Assembly: GCA_905233325.1 (NCBI GenBank)
Contig: CAJODU010000038.1
Location: 1 to 12,563, forward strand
Direction of reading: 5' to 3'
From: an uncultured Selenomonadaceae bacterium
GTDB lineage: Bacteria; Bacillota; Negativicutes; Selenomonadales; Selenomonadaceae
Length of the DNA: 12,563 nucleotides
Below the pieces are notes generated by a model. That model ran no database searches. It had not been told where the DNA came from and saw nothing but the letters and a program-made list of their open reading frames with translations. How positions within the stretch are numbered: position 1 is the stretch's first letter; each line of letters begins with the position of its first letter. Both the position numbers and the translations under genes were made by a program. Below are positions 1 to 7,582 of the stretch, piece by piece.

Positions 1-1037
1 ATCAGAATCCTTCAACCTCAATGCAGCAGACTAATATATCAATGGAAGGACAGTCTCAATTTATAAGCAACAATCAAATACAAGCACCCGTTCAAAATGC
101 AGGACAGCCCGCACCGCAATCTCAACCGCAACCTCAACCTCAACCTCAACAGGTCGTTTATCAGGCACAACAAACGAGAAATCAACCTTCCGAACAGGTG
201 GAGACTGTTGAAATGCCGCAAGTACAGGCAGCCGTCGCAGAAAGTCAGTTAAATGTTGCAAACCGTCAACAGCCACTTCAAACCAATCCGACAGATTTAA
301 TAAATACAGAGGACAGACCGGATCAATCGCAAATTGTAAATCCTCCACAACAGACCTTGCAGCAACAATCACAAAATCAGCAGCAGCAACAGAACTTCCA
401 ATCACAAATGCAGCAAGTAGCAACATCGAATACAGAAGTCTCCGCTGACGCTCAACAACAGGCACCGACTGAAAATTTTGCGGCACATTTCGCAGCTGTC
501 AACAACACGAATAACAATGAGCCTATCAATGTATCAAGCGAACAGCCTCTTGAGCAGACAGAGCAGACTGCTCGTCAAGAAAATATCACCACTCAGATCG
601 TTGAACACGCCCGAATGATAAGAAATATTCAAAATACCGAAATGGTTATTCAGTTGAAGCCTGAACATCTCGGTGAATTGACGCTCAGAGTCTCCGCCGC
701 CACTAACGGTTCAGTGAATGTGACTTTCCACAGTGAAAATGCTCAAGTCCGTGCAATGCTTGAAAATACTCTTGTCCAGCTCAAGCAGGAACTTTCCAAT
801 CAAGGGCTTAAAGTTGAGAATGTTCAAGTCTCCGCTCATCTTTCTGACGGCGGAATGATGAATGGCAGGGGGCAACAGGCCTGGGAGCAGAATCAGCGCA
901 GCAACACTACTTCAAGAGTCGGACGTATCGGCAGGGCTGAAGGCAGCGGACTCACCGCAGCAGAAGAGGCGGAAATCATTTCAACGGCAACTCCTCAAAA
1001 TGTTGTAACTTCTGACAGCGTTGACTACAGAGTTTAA
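1..1037 (+). CDS. fliK: Flagellar hook-length control protein FliK, C-terminal part (5' partial)
   Basis: FliK is the secreted molecular ruler that stops hook growth and switches the flagellar export gate to filament substrates. The reading frame is open to the left edge (the first full codon begins at base 3), and the first ATG at 21 has no ribosome binding site, so the true start lies outside the window. About 190 visible residues are extremely Gln/Asn/Pro-rich, including a Pro-Gln repeat and poly-Gln runs, as expected for the extended ruler segment. From about residue 200 (counting from the ATG at 21) comes the conserved hook-length control domain, recognisable by the LKPEHLGELTLRV stretch followed by a helix with MLENTLVQLKQELSNQGL. 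flgD follows 27 bases downstream on the same strand, the usual fliK-flgD order. The low-complexity part carries little family signal; the call rests on the C-terminal domain and the neighbour. Confidence 0.9.
   Translation, partial: QNPSTSMQQTNISMEGQSQFISNNQIQAPVQNAGQPAPQSQPQPQPQPQQVVYQAQQTRNQPSEQVETVEMPQVQAAVAESQLNVANRQQPLQTNPTDLINTEDRPDQSQIVNPPQQTLQQQSQNQQQQQNFQSQMQQVATSNTEVSADAQQQAPTENFAAHFAAVNNTNNNEPINVSSEQPLEQTEQTARQENITTQIVEHARMIRNIQNTEMVIQLKPEHLGELTLRVSAATNGSVNVTFHSENAQVRAMLENTLVQLKQELSNQGLKVENVQVSAHLSDGGMMNGRGQQAWEQNQRSNTTSRVGRIGRAEGSGLTAAEEAEIISTATPQNVVTSDSVDYRV
115..150 (+). repeat. Hexanucleotide (caacct-type) repeat coding for Pro-Gln units in FliK
   Basis: Successive six-base units of the form caa-cct/ccg/tct encode alternating Gln and Pro (or Ser). 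Three units near 128-147 are almost identical. Because the unit is two codons long, slippage would change protein length without shifting the frame. Confidence 0.75.
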
Positions 1038-1064
1038 TCATCTCAAACCATAGGAGGATTTAAA

Positions 1065-1727
1065 ATGGCAAATTCATTAAATACAATAACCGTTGACGGT
1101 ATAACTTATGATGCCGAACAGTACGCTAAGGATCACTCCACAACAAGTAAGAATGATGAGCTTGGCAAGGAAGTATTTCTGCAGCTCCTCGTTGCACAGA
1201 TGAAATATCAAGATCCGCTTGATCCTCAAGACAACAGTGAATACGTTGCGGAGCTTGCCAACTTCTCGGCACTTGAGCAAATGACCAACGTTGCAACCAA
1301 TCTTGAGAGCCTTTCGACAATCGTCAACAATATTGATACTTCTGTGCTTGTCGGGCAGCTCAGCTCAATGATCGGCAAGGGCGTCAACTGGACTACCGTT
1401 ACTAAATCGCAGGACGCGGACGGCACTATAACATCAACTACAAACAGATATTCCGGCGTTGTTCAAGGTGTCAGTCTGTCCGACGGCAGTCCCACTGTTA
1501 TTGCAACCGCTGACGGCGTGACTTACAGGGTCTCAATTTCTGACATTGATAATATTTTTGAGATTGTCGATGCTGTCGAGCAGAGTGCCGCTGATACCGC
1601 TGCCGCCAACACGAATACCGGCACTGCGGCTGACAATAATGATATAGCCTTGAATGATGCACTGAATGACCTTTTCGGTGGCGGTGATACGGCTGCAGAA
1701 AAAGCAACCACATCAGATACACTTTAA
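1065..1727 (+). CDS. flgD: Flagellar hook cap (basal-body rod modification) protein FlgD
   Basis: FlgD caps the growing hook and is required for FlgE subunits to polymerise; it is exported through the flagellar type III apparatus. The protein has 220 residues. The diagnostic FlgD N-terminal domain spans about residues 33-75, with FLQLLVAQMKYQDPLDPQDN followed by EYVAELANFSALEQM. A second segment around 100-165 (SMIGKGVNW and a following beta-rich stretch) fits the short middle/C-terminal part. The last 50 residues are Ala/Thr/Asn/Asp-rich and low in complexity. The start is supported by AGGAGG at 1052-1057, seven bases before the ATG. It lies 27 bases after fliK and is followed by a terminator hairpin, so it is the last gene of this flagellar transcript here. 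No flgE follows, although many flagellar operons run fliK-flgD-flgE. Confidence 0.95.
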   Translation: MANSLNTITVDGITYDAEQYAKDHSTTSKNDELGKEVFLQLLVAQMKYQDPLDPQDNSEYVAELANFSALEQMTNVATNLESLSTIVNNIDTSVLVGQLSSMIGKGVNWTTVTKSQDADGTITSTTNRYSGVVQGVSLSDGSPTVIATADGVTYRVSISDIDNIFEIVDAVEQSAADTAAANTNTGTAADNNDIALNDALNDLFGGGDTAAEKATTSDTL

Positions 1728-1757
1728 TATGATAAATCTTTCGTGAATATATACAAA

Positions 1758-1806
1758 AACAGCGGTGAGTGTAAGATTGCACTTGCCGCTGTTGTATTTA
1801 TTTAAT
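1758..1806. terminator. Bidirectional intrinsic terminator between flgD and pgi
   Basis: Bases 1758-1771 and 1780-1793 form a 14-base-pair stem (12 Watson-Crick pairs and two G-U wobbles) around an 8-base loop. On the plus strand it is followed by a T-rich tract (gtatttatttaatttt). On the minus strand the hairpin is followed by a run of five T (complement of 1755-1759). It sits between the convergent ends of flgD (1727) and pgi (1831), so it can serve both. Confidence 0.8.
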
Positions 1807-1830
1807 TTTATTGACCGAAGTCAAAATGAT

Positions 1831-3303
1831 TTACAAACCTTTAGATTTTTTGAGTTCTTGAAGTTTCGGTCCCATAATGCGTTTGTAGGCCTCAACACCG
1901 GGCTGATTGAAGGCATCGACGTTGGAGAGTTCGCCTTCATAGGCAACGGACATTGCAAGCATGTAGAGAAGTGCACCGAGATGATATTCGTTAAGCTCCG
2001 GCAGGGTGAAACAAGCACTGTAGCGACCGTCGGAGGCAAGGGCGTCAGCGTTGGATTGACGTGCAACCTCAAGAGCCTCACTCATAGTTACGCCGGAAAT
2101 GTCGGCGAGTTTTTGTGTATTCGGGAAAACATTTGGAATGACGAGATCATTGTCCCACTTGGCAATCTTGATGAACTGAACAACTTTGTCAAGTGCACCT
2201 TCCTGGTGCTGCTGAGTTTGAGAGTGCATATCAGTCGTGCCGACGGCAACGAGAGGCGTGCGACCGTAGTTGACGACGTTGCCTTCTTTGTCGAACTTCT
2301 TGCCGAGAGATTCAGCGAGGAGCTGGATATACCATTCAGAGACGCTCTTAAGATAATCGCCGTAAGGCATCATTACTTCAATGTTGCGACCATGCTTTTG
2401 AGCTGCGGCGAACTTAAGGGCAGCGTTAAGCATTGCAGGATTATCCCAGATATTGTCATTTTGACAAGCCTCGTCCATATGGCGTGCGCCTTCGAGGAAT
2501 TTTTCAATGTCCATTCCGATAACTGCCGCGGTAGTGAGACCAACTTCACAGAAGACGGTGAAACGTCCGCCAACGCCGTCAGGAACGGCGAAAGTCTGCC
2601 AGCCATTGTCAACGGCAAGCTGCTTGAGCAGAGTCTTCTTCTCCATGTTGGGATCAGTGACAGCGACAACTTCAATCTCAATGTTGTTTTCTTTGAGGAG
2701 GGCATCGTACATAACCATAAAGTTGCTCATGGTGTCGAGAGTGCCGCCACTCTTGGAAATGACGATCAGCATAACCTTATATTTGCGGTGTTCGTGAGAC
2801 TCTGTAACTGCAGCCATTGCCTTGAGGTGGTTGATAATATCGCCGGTGCGGCGTGTGTCGATATTCTGACCGCTGAAGTAGACTTTAGGAAGACCCTTGC
2901 GCTGCTCTTTGGTCCAGGTATTCCAGAACTCGCCGCAGAAGACATCAAAGAGAACCTTGTTGCCGAGGAAGGAGCCGCCGATACCGAGAGAGACAACTGC
3001 GTCAACATTGTTGCGAATACGCTCGGTGAAGTCGTGGAGTCTCTTAATGCTGGCAGGTGAGTTGAGGTTAAGTTTGCCATTCTCTTCAGTGATATAGGGC
3101 AACTTGGAGAAGTAAACCTTCTCAGGGTTGCCGTCTTTGGAAAGATGAGCCTTGATAAAGCCCTCTTTACGCATAACTTTCATAGCCTCGTGAGCCTTTG
3201 CAAGAGCGTCCTTATAGCTGTCGAGATCAGCTTGAGTGACTTTGCCCTCACCGAAGAGGTTGTCGTAGTCGAACGAAAAACCGGATAACAATGTCAATGC
3301 CAT
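1831..3303 (-). CDS. pgi: Glucose-6-phosphate isomerase
   Basis: Interconverts glucose 6-phosphate and fructose 6-phosphate in the cytoplasm (glycolysis and gluconeogenesis; supplies fructose 6-phosphate for amino-sugar and mannose nucleotides). The product has 490 residues from the ATG at 3303. Family signatures are clear: SLGIGGSFLG near residue 110; SKSGGTLDTMSNF as the sugar-phosphate-binding SIS loop; the catalytic-base motif AESLGK with Glu331; the second PGI signature with DMHSQTQ including His360; and the C-terminal GVEAYK with Lys474. These correspond to the conserved Glu/His/Lys set of the family. A longer TTG start at 3321 is possible, but its GGAG is better used as the ribosome binding site for the ATG at 3303 (spacing 12). 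It is the last gene of the minus-strand run, 27 bases after the uncharacterised gene, and ends at the shared terminator. Confidence 0.96.
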   Translation of the reverse strand: MALTLLSGFSFDYDNLFGEGKVTQADLDSYKDALAKAHEAMKVMRKEGFIKAHLSKDGNPEKVYFSKLPYITEENGKLNLNSPASIKRLHDFTERIRNNVDAVVSLGIGGSFLGNKVLFDVFCGEFWNTWTKEQRKGLPKVYFSGQNIDTRRTGDIINHLKAMAAVTESHEHRKYKVMLIVISKSGGTLDTMSNFMVMYDALLKENNIEIEVVAVTDPNMEKKTLLKQLAVDNGWQTFAVPDGVGGRFTVFCEVGLTTAAVIGMDIEKFLEGARHMDEACQNDNIWDNPAMLNAALKFAAAQKHGRNIEVMMPYGDYLKSVSEWYIQLLAESLGKKFDKEGNVVNYGRTPLVAVGTTDMHSQTQQHQEGALDKVVQFIKIAKWDNDLVIPNVFPNTQKLADISGVTMSEALEVARQSNADALASDGRYSACFTLPELNEYHLGALLYMLAMSVAYEGELSNVDAFNQPGVEAYKRIMGPKLQELKKSKGL

Positions 3304-3315
3304 ACTTAAATCACA

Positions 3316-3319
3316 CTCC
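3316..3319 (-). promoter_or_regulatory. Ribosome binding site deciding the pgi start
   Basis: Minus-strand GGAG lies 12 bases before the ATG at 3303. It overlaps the alternative TTG codon (3321-3319), making that codon unlikely as the start. Confidence 0.55.
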
Positions 3320-3330
3320 AAACTTTTAAT

Positions 3331-3948
3331 TTAGATTAACAAATCTATAGATAGATTATTTTGATTATCCTTAGATTCTGTTGCAGATAGTTCATTCATG
3401 CGGCTTTGTGCACGCTCTATCATCTTTTTGACTTTCTCAACTTCAGCTTCGTCACACATATTATTTTGAAGTCCGTTTTCACAATCTTCAAGGTCTTCTT
3501 GCAAAAGTTTCATCAACTTGCGAATATCAGCAACGGATTTAACTGCCGCGAGCTGGGCTGCTCTCTTTGATTCGTTGAAAGTAACGGTCGCCTTTGAAGA
3601 TGTCATTGTCATATCACCGTCTTCATTGATAGAAATGCTCATACCTTGAAAACCGATTTCACCTTCATGGCTTTTGAGAGCATTGTCCGCTGCTTGAAGA
3701 TTTTCAAATAATTTCTTTTGCTTGTCGCTGTCAGTCAAACTGTCACGCAAATACTTGCTTGAAATAGTTGCCTGTCCATTTTTGACTATATCAAAATTTT
3801 GACGCAGATATTTACTTAAATCATTAACGCTGTCAAAGGTTTCTTTACTTCGATTTTTTTGAGTATCGCTTTTACTACTCTTTGATTTTTGATTTTTTGA
3901 ATTATATGCTGCTTCAGAAAGATAGCTATCTCCTACTTTCACTCCCAT
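3331..3948 (-). CDS. Uncharacterised 205-residue soluble protein between chemoreceptor and pgi
   Basis: I do not recognise a functional family. The protein has no signal peptide, membrane segment or cysteine cluster. After a Lys/Ser-rich, probably disordered stretch (about residues 10-35) comes a compact part with the pattern KYLRQNFDIVKNGQATISSKY, then a helix and a beta-hairpin-like segment (MSISINEDGDMTMTSS). Residues about 125-195 look like a long charged helix or coiled coil ending with an IDLLI tail. From memory the ISSKYLRDSLTD pattern loosely recalls small Firmicute DUF proteins (DUF6033 type); this is a weak impression. The ATG at 3948 is chosen over the TTG at 3957 because the purine-rich AAGGAAGG ends directly against that TTG but lies nine bases before the ATG. 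The gene begins 36 bases after the chemoreceptor stop and ends 27 bases before pgi, so co-transcription is likely. Confidence 0.75.
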   Translation of the reverse strand: MGVKVGDSYLSEAAYNSKNQKSKSSKSDTQKNRSKETFDSVNDLSKYLRQNFDIVKNGQATISSKYLRDSLTDSDKQKKLFENLQAADNALKSHEGEIGFQGMSISINEDGDMTMTSSKATVTFNESKRAAQLAAVKSVADIRKLMKLLQEDLEDCENGLQNNMCDEAEVEKVKKMIERAQSRMNELSATESKDNQNNLSIDLLI

Positions 3949-3949
3949 A

Positions 3950-3977
3950 TCAATCAATCCTTCCTTGTATTGATTAA
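3950..3977 (-). promoter_or_regulatory. Hairpin presenting the ribosome binding site of the 205-residue protein
   Basis: In the minus-strand transcript, AATCAAT (3975-3969) pairs perfectly with ATTGATT (3958-3952), extended by one G-U and one A-U pair. The 10-base loop contains the Shine-Dalgarno sequence AAGGAAGG. The stem is AU-rich and weak; whether it regulates translation is unknown. Confidence 0.4.
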
Positions 3978-3984
3978 GGTTAAT

Positions 3985-6063
3985 TTAGATTCCCATTTCA
4001 ATGTTGTGAATCACTGTAGCCATCTGCTCCATTTGAGTTTTTACGGAACCATTGATATTTTCCAGATCTTTGACTGATTTAGTTGAATTTTGAATACTTT
4101 TGATTCCTTCATCTAAATTTCTATGCAGAGTTGTAATTTCTTCATTGAAAGCAGTATCAAATTCATTTATGCGACTCTCAAAGCCTTCATTGTTGGCTAA
4201 GATTGAATTTATATCTTCCACATCTCTCAGCAAAATATTTATAGCCTCGTCGGAAGTTTTCAGGCTGTTTTGAGTGTTCTCTGAAAGTTTGCGGACTTCA
4301 TCAGCGACGACAGCAAAACCCCTGCCGTGTTCACCGGCACGTGCCGCCTCGATTGCTGCATTGAGTGCCAAAAGATTAGTCTGCGCGGCAATCTCATCAA
4401 TCATCTTCATGACATCTTTGATTTTTTTGGTACTCTGACCAAGCATATCTAATTTTGGCGTTATAGAGCCGCTGCGCTCCATAAGCTGCCCGAAGAGATC
4501 ATTTTGCTCATCAATGCCCTTGCCTAACTGCTGAATTGAATTTTGTATCATATCAACTTCATCAGATATATGCGAAATATCCTGCACAATGGTAGGTATC
4601 TTGGATTGATAGTCACGGAACATACTAATTATTTTATCCTTCAATATTTCCGTCTGTTGCTGCTGCTCAATGACACGCTTATAGAAGAAGGCGCGGCAGT
4701 TTGCATAAGTCAAGGTAAATTTGTCAACGTACTCATCACTAAATGAAACATTGTGAGGGATATAGTGGAAAAATATCGCCGTCAAAGTCTCATTCATATG
4801 CAGACCGCTGATCTCGCCGAAACTTGAAAAACCTGCCACGGGAATATCTCTGAATTGATCAATGTGCTTAATCTCTTCAGGATAGCCCAGACGGCGAAGA
4901 ATACAATCGTTGAGTATGCCGCCGATGGGGGCGGGTTTATTTTTTTGATAATTGTTGAGAGCGCGGGAGAGTGTCTGCTCAAGCGAGATTCTCTTCATAA
5001 GGTGCAAAGTTTCACCCGTCACAACATCACAGAAAAAGCTGATTCTGTCATTGACATCATCTATTCCCGCAATCGACCTTATATAATCCTCGCCGTTAAT
5101 ATCCGTCGCGAATGTATATTTATTCATTACATTTTGAAGTTCGTTCGTGGTGTTGACTTTAAAGTGATTTTTCAACGCTTGAATAAAGCTGATTGTTCCC
5201 GACGAATCGGAGACAGTCTGCACATACCTCAGAGCGGTATTCGCTTGCACAATCGTGAAAGATTCTCTTGTGTCCTCGACAGCTTGAGTCTTGAGAATAC
5301 CGTAACGATAATCCTTCTTTAGCCTTACAACGGTAATTACTGCATGATTTTCTAAAGTATTTTTGCCATCATAAATATAAGTATGCTCAAAATCCAGATT
5401 GCCCGCCGCACTGCCGCCAATGAACGGACAGGAGAGCAATTCCGAATCATAGAGAGCCTGCAAGACAAAAGTCTCACAGTTGGAATTGCCATTGACATAA
5501 ACCAGGGCAAAAGTATGATTAGCACTGATACGAAACGGCACTTTGTTTTTGCTGATTTCCTGCCGAATGAGGTTGACACGCTCATTGACTGACAAAGATA
5601 CCTTATGTGCTTTTAAATCCTCATTGTGCAGGGGAATACTCATAGTATAGATATTTTCTATCATTCGGTTGGAATAAGCCTGCAAGAGTATTTTTGCACG
5701 GTTTTCGGGAGCAGAACAATAAACCGAGGGACTGCCCTGTGCTCTGTAAAGCTCACCTGATGTGCTTATCAAAAGGATTTTAGCTTTATTTGAAACGACA
5801 TTCTTGATAGAACGGGCAACACTGTCCATGTTTAAATCCGGCGATACAAAACCGAGAATTAAAGCTACACCTTCCGCCACATCACAAAGTGAAGTTATCT
5901 TGGAACTGCCCAATTCACTTTCACTCAAATAAGCCGCCTTAATATCCGGCTTTGAATCCCTAAAAGTTTGGTAAGAGGAATTAAGTGCTTTTTCCTGCTT
6001 GGAATCAATGTTGGGAACAACTTCAGATTCCTGTTTCTTGCCAAAGCCAAAAATACTGAACAT
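3985..6063 (-). CDS. Soluble chemoreceptor: FIST sensor domain plus methyl-accepting signalling domain
   Basis: A chemotaxis receptor with no membrane segment, so expected in the cytoplasm or bound to chemoreceptor arrays, signalling to CheA/CheW. In the 692-residue form, about 40-240 matches FIST_N (ALILGFVSPDL; LISTSGEL; CPFIGGSAAGNL; ENHAVITVV). About 245-435 matches FIST_C (PIGGILNDCILRRLGY; IPVAGFSSFGEISGLHMNET; LTAIFFHY). About 455-685 is a helical hairpin whose tip at Glu557-Leu593 is canonical (EIAAQTNLLALNAAIEAARA, then GEHGRGFAVVADEVRKL). FIST domains were proposed as small-ligand sensors; the ligand here cannot be read. No CheR-tethering pentapeptide is seen at the C-terminus (ends HNIEMGI). 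The ATG at 6063 is chosen because GAGGAG abuts the ATG at 6075 with no spacer but lies 12 bases before 6063. It begins 16 bases after the phosphohexomutase stop. Confidence 0.93.
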   Translation of the reverse strand: MFSIFGFGKKQESEVVPNIDSKQEKALNSSYQTFRDSKPDIKAAYLSESELGSSKITSLCDVAEGVALILGFVSPDLNMDSVARSIKNVVSNKAKILLISTSGELYRAQGSPSVYCSAPENRAKILLQAYSNRMIENIYTMSIPLHNEDLKAHKVSLSVNERVNLIRQEISKNKVPFRISANHTFALVYVNGNSNCETFVLQALYDSELLSCPFIGGSAAGNLDFEHTYIYDGKNTLENHAVITVVRLKKDYRYGILKTQAVEDTRESFTIVQANTALRYVQTVSDSSGTISFIQALKNHFKVNTTNELQNVMNKYTFATDINGEDYIRSIAGIDDVNDRISFFCDVVTGETLHLMKRISLEQTLSRALNNYQKNKPAPIGGILNDCILRRLGYPEEIKHIDQFRDIPVAGFSSFGEISGLHMNETLTAIFFHYIPHNVSFSDEYVDKFTLTYANCRAFFYKRVIEQQQQTEILKDKIISMFRDYQSKIPTIVQDISHISDEVDMIQNSIQQLGKGIDEQNDLFGQLMERSGSITPKLDMLGQSTKKIKDVMKMIDEIAAQTNLLALNAAIEAARAGEHGRGFAVVADEVRKLSENTQNSLKTSDEAINILLRDVEDINSILANNEGFESRINEFDTAFNEEITTLHRNLDEGIKSIQNSTKSVKDLENINGSVKTQMEQMATVIHNIEMGI

Positions 6064-6075
6064 TAGCAAAATCAT

Positions 6076-6081
6076 CTCCTC
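6076..6081 (-). promoter_or_regulatory. Ribosome binding site deciding the chemoreceptor start
   Basis: Minus-strand GAGGAG overlaps the stop codon of the upstream phosphohexomutase gene (6080-6082). It directly touches the ATG at 6075 but is 12 bases from the ATG at 6063, favouring the latter and suggesting translational coupling between the two genes. Confidence 0.5.
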
Positions 6082-7450
6082 AGTTTTGACTTCTTATTAT
6101 ATTGAGCAATTCATCAATTTTTGCATTGAGTAAAGTCTTGTCGCCTCTGGTTTCAACATTTAAACGAATATAAGGCTCCGTCTCGGAACTGCGCAAATTA
6201 AAACGCCAATCATCATAGTCAACGCCAAAACCGTCAACTCTGACAATGTCGCCTTCTTTTCCATATATATCTTCAATTTTTGCCAATATCTCATTGACGA
6301 CCTCTCTGCTTGCAACCTTGCTGTTGAGCTCGCCGGAGACGGGATATTTTTCTTGACGGTCTTTAATGAGTTCAGAGAGTTTTTTATCTGTCTGACACAT
6401 TAACTCAACTACCATCAACCAAGGAATCATTCCGCTGTCACAATAATAGAAATCGCGGAAGTAGTGATGTGAGCTCAATTCACCGCCATATATAGCATTT
6501 TCCTTGCGCATCATCTCTTTGACGTAGGAATGACCCGAACGGCACATAAACGCCTTACCGCCCATACTTTCAACAATGTCAATGGTATTCCACACAGCAC
6601 GCGGATCATAGACGACACCGGCACCTTTATGTTTGCTGAGGAAGTTCTGAGCGAGGAAACCGACGAGGTAATAACCCTCAATAAAGCCGCCCTTTTCGTC
6701 AAAGAGGAAACAACGATCAAAGTCACCGTCAAAGGCAACACCGCAATCAGCATGATTGACAATGACAGCCCTTGAAGTGGCGGCACGGTTGTCTTGACGA
6801 AGTGGATTAGGCACGCCATTTGGAAAATAACCGTCGGGATCGTTGTATATTTTGACAATCTCAAAAGGTAAATATTTTTCAAGTTCGTTGATGACGGGAC
6901 CCGCCGCTCCATTGCCGGTGTTGATAACCACTTTTAATGGCTTGAGGTTATTGACATTAACATATGACAAAATACATTTGATATAATCATTCATAATATC
7001 AACGCGATGAATGTTGCCTGTAGCCTTCTTGTAAGACCAATCGCGGCTTTCATCAGCGACGGCATCACGAATTTTGAATAAGCCGGTATCGGGACTGATC
7101 GGGCGAGCCTCTCTTTGGACACATTTGAGACCGTTATAATCCTGAGGATTGTGGCTTGCAGTGACCATGATACCGCCGTCGAGTTTCCTTGAGCCGACGG
7201 TAAAGTAAATCATCTCCGTGCCGCATTGACCAATATCGTAAACATCGCAGCCGGCCTCGGTGAGACCTCTGATTAGGGCGTCGTTGAGAGTCGGACTTGA
7301 CAGCCTGACATCATGTCCAACCGCAACCTTTTTAGCATTAAACAATTCGGGAAAGACGCGGCCAACTCTGTAGGCGAGTTCTTGATTTATAGATTTTGGA
7401 TAAATGCCGCGAATATCATATGCACCGAAACAGCCGGTATCTATTGCCAT
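6080..7450 (-). CDS. Phosphomannomutase/phosphoglucomutase (alpha-D-phosphohexomutase family)
   Basis: Moves phosphate between C1 and C6 of hexoses (mannose or glucose phosphates), feeding sugar-nucleotide synthesis for LPS and exopolysaccharide. The protein has 456 residues, a normal length. All four family loops are visible in order: the phosphoserine loop TASHNP with Ser99; the Mg-binding loop DGDFDR with Asp241, Asp243 and Asp245; the sugar-specificity loop GGELSSHHYF near residue 320; and the phosphate-binding loop RSSETEP at 420-426. In the last loop Glu replaces the Gly or Asn usually found before TEP. The N-terminus FGAYDIRGIYP is also typical. The sequence does not settle mannose versus glucose preference, so no symbol is given (manB/pgm/algC-like). 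The start is supported by AGGAG ten bases upstream. It is the first of a tight group with the FIST receptor, the unknown protein and pgi. Confidence 0.93.
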   Translation of the reverse strand: MAIDTGCFGAYDIRGIYPKSINQELAYRVGRVFPELFNAKKVAVGHDVRLSSPTLNDALIRGLTEAGCDVYDIGQCGTEMIYFTVGSRKLDGGIMVTASHNPQDYNGLKCVQREARPISPDTGLFKIRDAVADESRDWSYKKATGNIHRVDIMNDYIKCILSYVNVNNLKPLKVVINTGNGAAGPVINELEKYLPFEIVKIYNDPDGYFPNGVPNPLRQDNRAATSRAVIVNHADCGVAFDGDFDRCFLFDEKGGFIEGYYLVGFLAQNFLSKHKGAGVVYDPRAVWNTIDIVESMGGKAFMCRSGHSYVKEMMRKENAIYGGELSSHHYFRDFYYCDSGMIPWLMVVELMCQTDKKLSELIKDRQEKYPVSGELNSKVASREVVNEILAKIEDIYGKEGDIVRVDGFGVDYDDWRFNLRSSETEPYIRLNVETRGDKTLLNAKIDELLNIIRSQN

Positions 7451-7582
7451 ATCTCACGCGCTCCTAACTACGATTTATTATCATTATGTTTTAATTTTCA
7501 ATTCTACATTTATAATTATATTCCTTTAATTGACAGAAAATTTTTTATTCAATTTTTGAAATATATTGATTTTTCGAGTCAG
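7451..7582 (-). promoter_or_regulatory. AT-rich gap before the phosphohexomutase gene; possible promoter
   Basis: This 132-base gap is very AT-rich and is the longest break in the minus-strand run. A minus-strand TATAAT lies at 7520-7515, but no good -35 hexamer sits 16-18 bases upstream of it, so the promoter is only a candidate. No stable terminator hairpin for the permease gene is seen, so read-through from the ABC genes is possible. Confidence 0.3.

Noticed and set aside
61..486. A 141-codon minus-strand frame opposite fliK
   Set aside because: It is a by-product of the Gln-rich repeats in fliK, with no domain or start signal.
1765..3060. A 431-codon open frame on the plus strand opposite pgi
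   Set aside because: It is antisense to a fully recognisable pgi, has no family features or ribosome binding site, and begins inside the terminator hairpin. It reflects the codon usage of pgi.
7530..7535. TTGACA hexamer on the plus strand in the AT-rich gap
   Set aside because: No -10 hexamer lies 16-18 bases downstream, and it points into the 3' end of a minus-strand gene.
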